Source: UBA4416 sp036676295 | Lineage (GTDB): Bacteria > Bacteroidota > Bacteroidia > B-17B0 > Aurantibacillaceae | DNA length: 64,000 nucleotides | Direction: 5' to 3' | Assembly (NCBI GenBank): GCA_036676295.1 | Contig: JAKFDE010000058.1 | Span: 1-64,000 of the forward strand | Shown: in pieces, positions 60,298 to 64,000 of the stretch | Numbering within the stretch: position 1 is the first letter of the stretch | Layout of the letters: every line of letters begins with the position of its first letter | Position numbers and translations under genes: made by a program | The notes under the pieces: model-generated | Database searches by the model: none | Told to the model about the DNA's origin: nothing | Seen by the model: only the letters and a program-made list of their open reading frames with translations

Positions 60298-63200
60298 ATG
60301 ACTATGTCAAAAAAATACTGGAAAGGTTTGCCTGAATTAACAGACAGCCCTGAATTTTTACAAAAGAAAAATAATGAGTTTGCAGAAGCGCTGCCAATGG
60401 ATGAATTCCTTAGTGGTGATGAAGCAAATTCTAAAGGCACAAGCCGTAGAGATTTCTTAAAAGTAATGGGATTTTCCACAGCAGCTGTTGCATTAGCAGC
60501 TTGTGAAACTCCTGTTAACAAAGCAATTCCTTACGTTGTAAAACCTGAAGAAGTAACTCCTGGTGTAGCTAACTTCTACGCTTCTACTTTTTATGATGGG
60601 CATGATTATGCTTCTGTTTTAGTAAAAACAAGAGAAGGTCGCCCTATCAAAATTGAAGGAAATGATTTATCTAAAGTATCTCATGGTGCTACTTCCGCTC
60701 GTGTTCAGTCTTCTGTATTAAGTTTATATGACGGCGCTCGTTTAAACGGTCCGTTGGCTAAAGGAAATGCAACCACTTGGAAAAATGTAGACGATGCAGT
60801 CGCAAAATCTTTATCTACAGGAGCTGCGGTAATTTTAAGTTCTACAATTATCAGTCCTTCTACAAAAGCGGTAATTGCTGAATTTACAGCTAAACACCCA
60901 AATGCTAAACACGTTACTTACGATGCTATTTCTTATTCAGCTTTAATCAAAGCAAATAAAAATGTATTCGGTAAGTCTGTTGTTTCTTCATATGATTTTT
61001 CTAAAGCTAAAACCATTGTTGGTGTAGCTTGTGATTTCTTAGGAACCTGGTTAAACCCGATCGAATTTGCTAACCAATACAGCAAAACTCGTAAAGTTAA
61101 TCGTGAGAACTTAGAAATGAGTAAACATTATTCTTTCGAAGCTAATTTATCTTTAACCGGTGCTAATGCTGATGAGCGTTACATGGTTAAACCTTCTGAA
61201 TACGGGAAAGTAATTGCTGCGTTATACAATGAAGTAGCTGGCGCAACCGGAAATTCAAAAGTATCTGACGCTAAAGTATCTAATGCAGATGCTGCAAAAG
61301 CAATTTCTAAAATTGGAAAAGAATTAGTTAAGAATAGCGGTTCTTCAATTGTTGTTTGTGGTTTTAATGATGAAGGTTGCCAAACATTGGTAAACGGAAT
61401 CAATAAAATGTTAAACAACTACGGTAAAACGGTTGATGTAGAATTATACTACAATTTAAAACAAGCTGATGATAAAGAATTTTTAGACCTAGTTGCTGAT
61501 TTAAATGCAGGGAAAGTTGGTACGTTAATGACTTACAACTGTAATCCGGTTTATACAGCTCCTGCTTCTTTAAAATTTGCAGATGCTTACAAAAAAGCAA
61601 CGGTTAAAGTTTCTTTCTCACAATCATTAGATGAGACCTCTAAATTAGCAGATTACGTTTGCCCTGATCATAACTTTTTAGAGTCTTGGGGTGATGCAAA
61701 TCCAAAGCGTGGTCACTACTCATTACAACAACCTACTATTAACCCGATCTTTGCAGCTCCTCGTTACGAAGGAACTCGTCAGGTTCAGGATACTTTATTG
61801 AAATGGTCTGGCATTAAAACAGATTATTTAACGTACTTACAAGGATATTGGAATAATCATATTTTCCCACAACAAGGAAAACATTTGGATTTCGCTTCTT
61901 TTTGGGCAAACACTTTACACGATGGTGTTTTAAAAGTGTCTGTTTTAAAAGATGTTCCTTTTGTTCCTGCTCAAATTGATTCAACTGGTAAAGTAGTGGC
62001 AACAGGCGTTGCGGCTATTGTTAACGAATTAGTTGCAGATACAACTAAAGTTATTAAACCTACTGCTCATGCAGCAGCTACTCCGGTAGCAGTTGCAACC
62101 ACCGCAAACGCTGATTACAATAAAGCAGCAGCAATGGCTACTTCTGCTAAAGGTGGTGCTTACGAATTAGTTGTTTATGAAAAAATTGGTTTAGGAAATG
62201 GTAACCAATCTAACAACCCTTGGTTATTAGAATTACCTGATCCTATTTCTAAAGTAACGTGGGATAACTACATTACCATGTCTATTCCTGATGTGAAAAA
62301 ATTAGGATTAAATGAAATGTTACGTCAGGATATCGACGGATCAATCGTTGATTTAACTGTAAATGGTGTATCAGTAAAAGTTCCTGTATTCCCTCAACCG
62401 GGTCAAATGGAAGGTACTATTGGTTTAGCAGTTGGTTACGGTCGTACAGCTGAAGCAATGAAAGCTGCATTTGGTGTAGGTGTTAACGCATTCCCATTTG
62501 TATCTGTAATTAATGATACATTACAATATGTAGGTTTAAATGCTACAGTAGCAAAAGCAGAGGGCACGCATACATTTGCTTCTACGCAGATTCAACACAC
62601 CATCATGGGTCGTGAAGAATATATTTTACGTGAAGTTTCTTTAAACGAATATAAAGACAAAGCAAAAGAAGTTTGGAATCCTGAAGCGTTATTGCCAATG
62701 CATGGTGGTGGGGCTAAACATGTTAATGAAATTGACTTATGGGCGGAACATCCTCGTATGAACCATAAATGGGGAATGACAATTGACATGACTTCTTGTA
62801 TCGGTTGCGCGGCTTGCGTTGTAGCTTGTACAGTAGAAAATAACATTCACGTAGTAGGTAAAGAAGAAGTTGGTAAAACACGTGATATGCACTGGTTACG
62901 TATTGATCGTTACTATACTTCAGACATGAACAAAGACAAAGCTCATGAAGAAGGTTTAGGAACTAAACAAATGTACATCGATATGGAAAATCCTTCGGCT
63001 AACCCGAAAGTTACTTTCCAACCAATGATGTGTCAACACTGTAATCATGCTCCTTGCGAAACTGTTTGTCCGGTATTAGCTACCTCTCACAGTACAGAAG
63101 GGTTAAATATGATGACTTATAACCGTTGTATTGGTACTCGTTACTGTGCTAACAACTGTCCATTCAAAGTTCGTCGTTTCAACTGGTTTAATTATATCGA

Positions 63201-63639
63201 CAATTCAATGTTTGCTGATGTAAATCCTGCACAACAAGATTTAGGTCGTATGGTATTAAATCCGGATGTAGTTGTTCGTTCTCGTGGGGTAATGGAAAAA
63301 TGCTCGATGTGTACTCAGCGTTTACAAGCAGGTAAATTAGCAGCTAAAGCAGCCGGTATGCCAATTGTAGATGGAGCTATTAAAACAGCTTGTCAATCAG
63401 CTTGTCCTACAAATGCAATTATGTTTGGTGATGCTAATGATGAAAATTCAGAAGTATCTAAATGGAGAAGCGATGATAAAAACTACTATCTGTTAGAAGA
63501 AGTAGGAGTGAAACCAACAGTATCTTATTTATTAAAAGTAAGAAACCAAGATGAAGCAATTCACCATCATGATGCACACACTGCAGCTCCTAAACATGAA
63601 GGAAAAGCAGATGCTCACAAAGAAGAACACCATTCATAA
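60298..63639 (+). CDS. actB: Alternative complex III subunit ActB, iron-sulfur protein with TAT signal
   Basis: 1113 residues. The TAT motif SRRDFLKVMGFSTAAVALAAC (Arg-Arg at 50-51) ends in a lipobox-like LAAC. The large middle region (about 70-640) resembles molybdopterin oxidoreductase folds but lacks obvious cofactor residues, as usual for ActB. From about residue 834, CIGCAACVVAC, CQHCNHAPCETVCP, CIGTRYCANNCPFKVRR and CSMCTQRL with CQSACP give four Fe-S cluster sites. The C-terminus is His-rich (HHHDAHTAAPKHE). It transfers electrons within the complex on the periplasmic side. 35 bases after actA. Confidence 0.93.
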   Translation: MTMSKKYWKGLPELTDSPEFLQKKNNEFAEALPMDEFLSGDEANSKGTSRRDFLKVMGFSTAAVALAACETPVNKAIPYVVKPEEVTPGVANFYASTFYDGHDYASVLVKTREGRPIKIEGNDLSKVSHGATSARVQSSVLSLYDGARLNGPLAKGNATTWKNVDDAVAKSLSTGAAVILSSTIISPSTKAVIAEFTAKHPNAKHVTYDAISYSALIKANKNVFGKSVVSSYDFSKAKTIVGVACDFLGTWLNPIEFANQYSKTRKVNRENLEMSKHYSFEANLSLTGANADERYMVKPSEYGKVIAALYNEVAGATGNSKVSDAKVSNADAAKAISKIGKELVKNSGSSIVVCGFNDEGCQTLVNGINKMLNNYGKTVDVELYYNLKQADDKEFLDLVADLNAGKVGTLMTYNCNPVYTAPASLKFADAYKKATVKVSFSQSLDETSKLADYVCPDHNFLESWGDANPKRGHYSLQQPTINPIFAAPRYEGTRQVQDTLLKWSGIKTDYLTYLQGYWNNHIFPQQGKHLDFASFWANTLHDGVLKVSVLKDVPFVPAQIDSTGKVVATGVAAIVNELVADTTKVIKPTAHAAATPVAVATTANADYNKAAAMATSAKGGAYELVVYEKIGLGNGNQSNNPWLLELPDPISKVTWDNYITMSIPDVKKLGLNEMLRQDIDGSIVDLTVNGVSVKVPVFPQPGQMEGTIGLAVGYGRTAEAMKAAFGVGVNAFPFVSVINDTLQYVGLNATVAKAEGTHTFASTQIQHTIMGREEYILREVSLNEYKDKAKEVWNPEALLPMHGGGAKHVNEIDLWAEHPRMNHKWGMTIDMTSCIGCAACVVACTVENNIHVVGKEEVGKTRDMHWLRIDRYYTSDMNKDKAHEEGLGTKQMYIDMENPSANPKVTFQPMMCQHCNHAPCETVCPVLATSHSTEGLNMMTYNRCIGTRYCANNCPFKVRRFNWFNYIDNSMFADVNPAQQDLGRMVLNPDVVVRSRGVMEKCSMCTQRLQAGKLAAKAAGMPIVDGAIKTACQSACPTNAIMFGDANDENSEVSKWRSDDKNYYLLEEVGVKPTVSYLLKVRNQDEAIHHHDAHTAAPKHEGKADAHKEEHHS

Positions 63640-63685
63640 TTCGATCAAATAAAAAACTAAATTATAAATTCTGAATTAAAATAAT

Positions 63686-64000
63686 ATGCACGCAGAATCA
63701 CAGATTAGGGAACCATTGATTATCGGTAACAAAACTTACCGAAACATCACCGATGACATTATTGCGCCCATAGAAGGTAAAGCAAACAGAACTTGGTATA
63801 TTTTATTTACCATCGCTTCATTAGCTTTTATGTGGGGTATTGGATGTTTAGCATATACAATTGGCGTTGGTATTGGAGCCTGGGGTTCTAACAACGGTGT
63901 TGATTGGGCTTGGGATATTACAAACTTCGTTTGGTGGATTGGTATTGGTCACGCCGGTACATTAATCTCTGCCGTGTTATTATTATTCCGTCAAAAATGG
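63686..64000 (+). CDS. actC: Alternative complex III subunit ActC, NrfD-like (cut by window edge)
   Basis: The ATG at 63686 opens a frame reaching the right edge (105 residues). The leader MHAESQIREPLIIGNKTYRN is followed by KANRTWYILFTIASLAFMWG, a membrane helix, and later WAWDITNFVWWIGIGHAGTL, matching the N-terminal part of NrfD/PsrC-like quinol-oxidising membrane subunits. The gene lies 46 bases after actB, as expected in act operons. The rest is outside the window. Confidence 0.9.
   Translation, partial: MHAESQIREPLIIGNKTYRNITDDIIAPIEGKANRTWYILFTIASLAFMWGIGCLAYTIGVGIGAWGSNNGVDWAWDITNFVWWIGIGHAGTLISAVLLLFRQKW

Overview
The window looks like chromosomal DNA of an aerobic, AT-rich member of the Bacteroidota (Flavobacteriia/Sphingobacteriia-like). 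The evidence is: several secreted proteins ending in type IX secretion (T9SS) sorting domains; promoter elements of the form TAnnTTTG, with a perfect TTTG-N19-TATATTTG before a tRNA gene; no obvious Shine-Dalgarno sequences; families typical of the phylum (DUF4286, head-GIN DUF2807, LytS/LytTR pairs); and the start of an alternative complex III (act) operon. No phage, insertion sequence, integrase or CRISPR array was seen. This is mostly core chromosome with a few surface and accessory modules.

Layout. 1-7.2 kb: 5' part of deoC (minus), a FemAB/GNAT-like acyltransferase, two divergent peroxiredoxins, rnhB, an O-methyltransferase, a metallo-beta-lactamase-fold hydrolase and a DUF2807/beta-barrel protein. 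7.5-15 kb: asd, a 1142-residue lamin-tail surface protein, comF, nfu and nadB. 15-23.3 kb: a MacB-like permease with a small membrane protein (minus), an MFS transporter, then a tight cluster of lipoprotein, TPR protein, DUF4139 protein, DUF4286 protein and rsmA. 23.4-30.2 kb: a LytS/LytTR pair followed by a three-gene T9SS cargo operon (arylsulfotransferase-like, tandem-domain protein, CotH kinase). 30.2-35.8 kb: carbonic anhydrase plus SulP transporter (minus), then a compact five-gene cluster of lipoprotein, repeat protein, VTC-domain polyphosphate-polymerase-like protein, DUF4956 and DUF2490. 35.9-47.9 kb: tRNA-Val, a small P-loop kinase-like protein, a peptide-binding lipoprotein, xth, a very large surface protein interrupted by one in-frame stop, a MORN-like repeat lipoprotein, ribE, a Lys/Gly-tailed protein, asnS and a second histidine kinase/LytTR pair. 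48-58.7 kb: CPA2 antiporter, NUDIX hydrolase, SRPBCC protein, photolyase, hutU, a DUF885 peptidase-like lipoprotein and an ACMSD-like amidohydrolase. 58.9-64 kb: actA, actB and the beginning of actC.

How the genes work together. The act genes encode the quinol:cytochrome c/oxygen-pathway oxidoreductase that replaces bc1 in this phylum. SulP plus carbonic anhydrase form a plausible bicarbonate uptake and hydration unit. VTC + DUF4956 + DUF2490, with CotH only a few kb away, is the most interesting possible uncharacterised system. The gaps hold dispersed repeats: two copies of one family (around 1.66-1.95 kb and 48.0-48.17 kb, sharing a 22-base identical block), a similar hairpin-ended element at 57.0-57.15 kb, and three perfect palindromes at 1.7-1.93 kb, two of which show a compensatory arm change. 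Many genes probably start at TTG.
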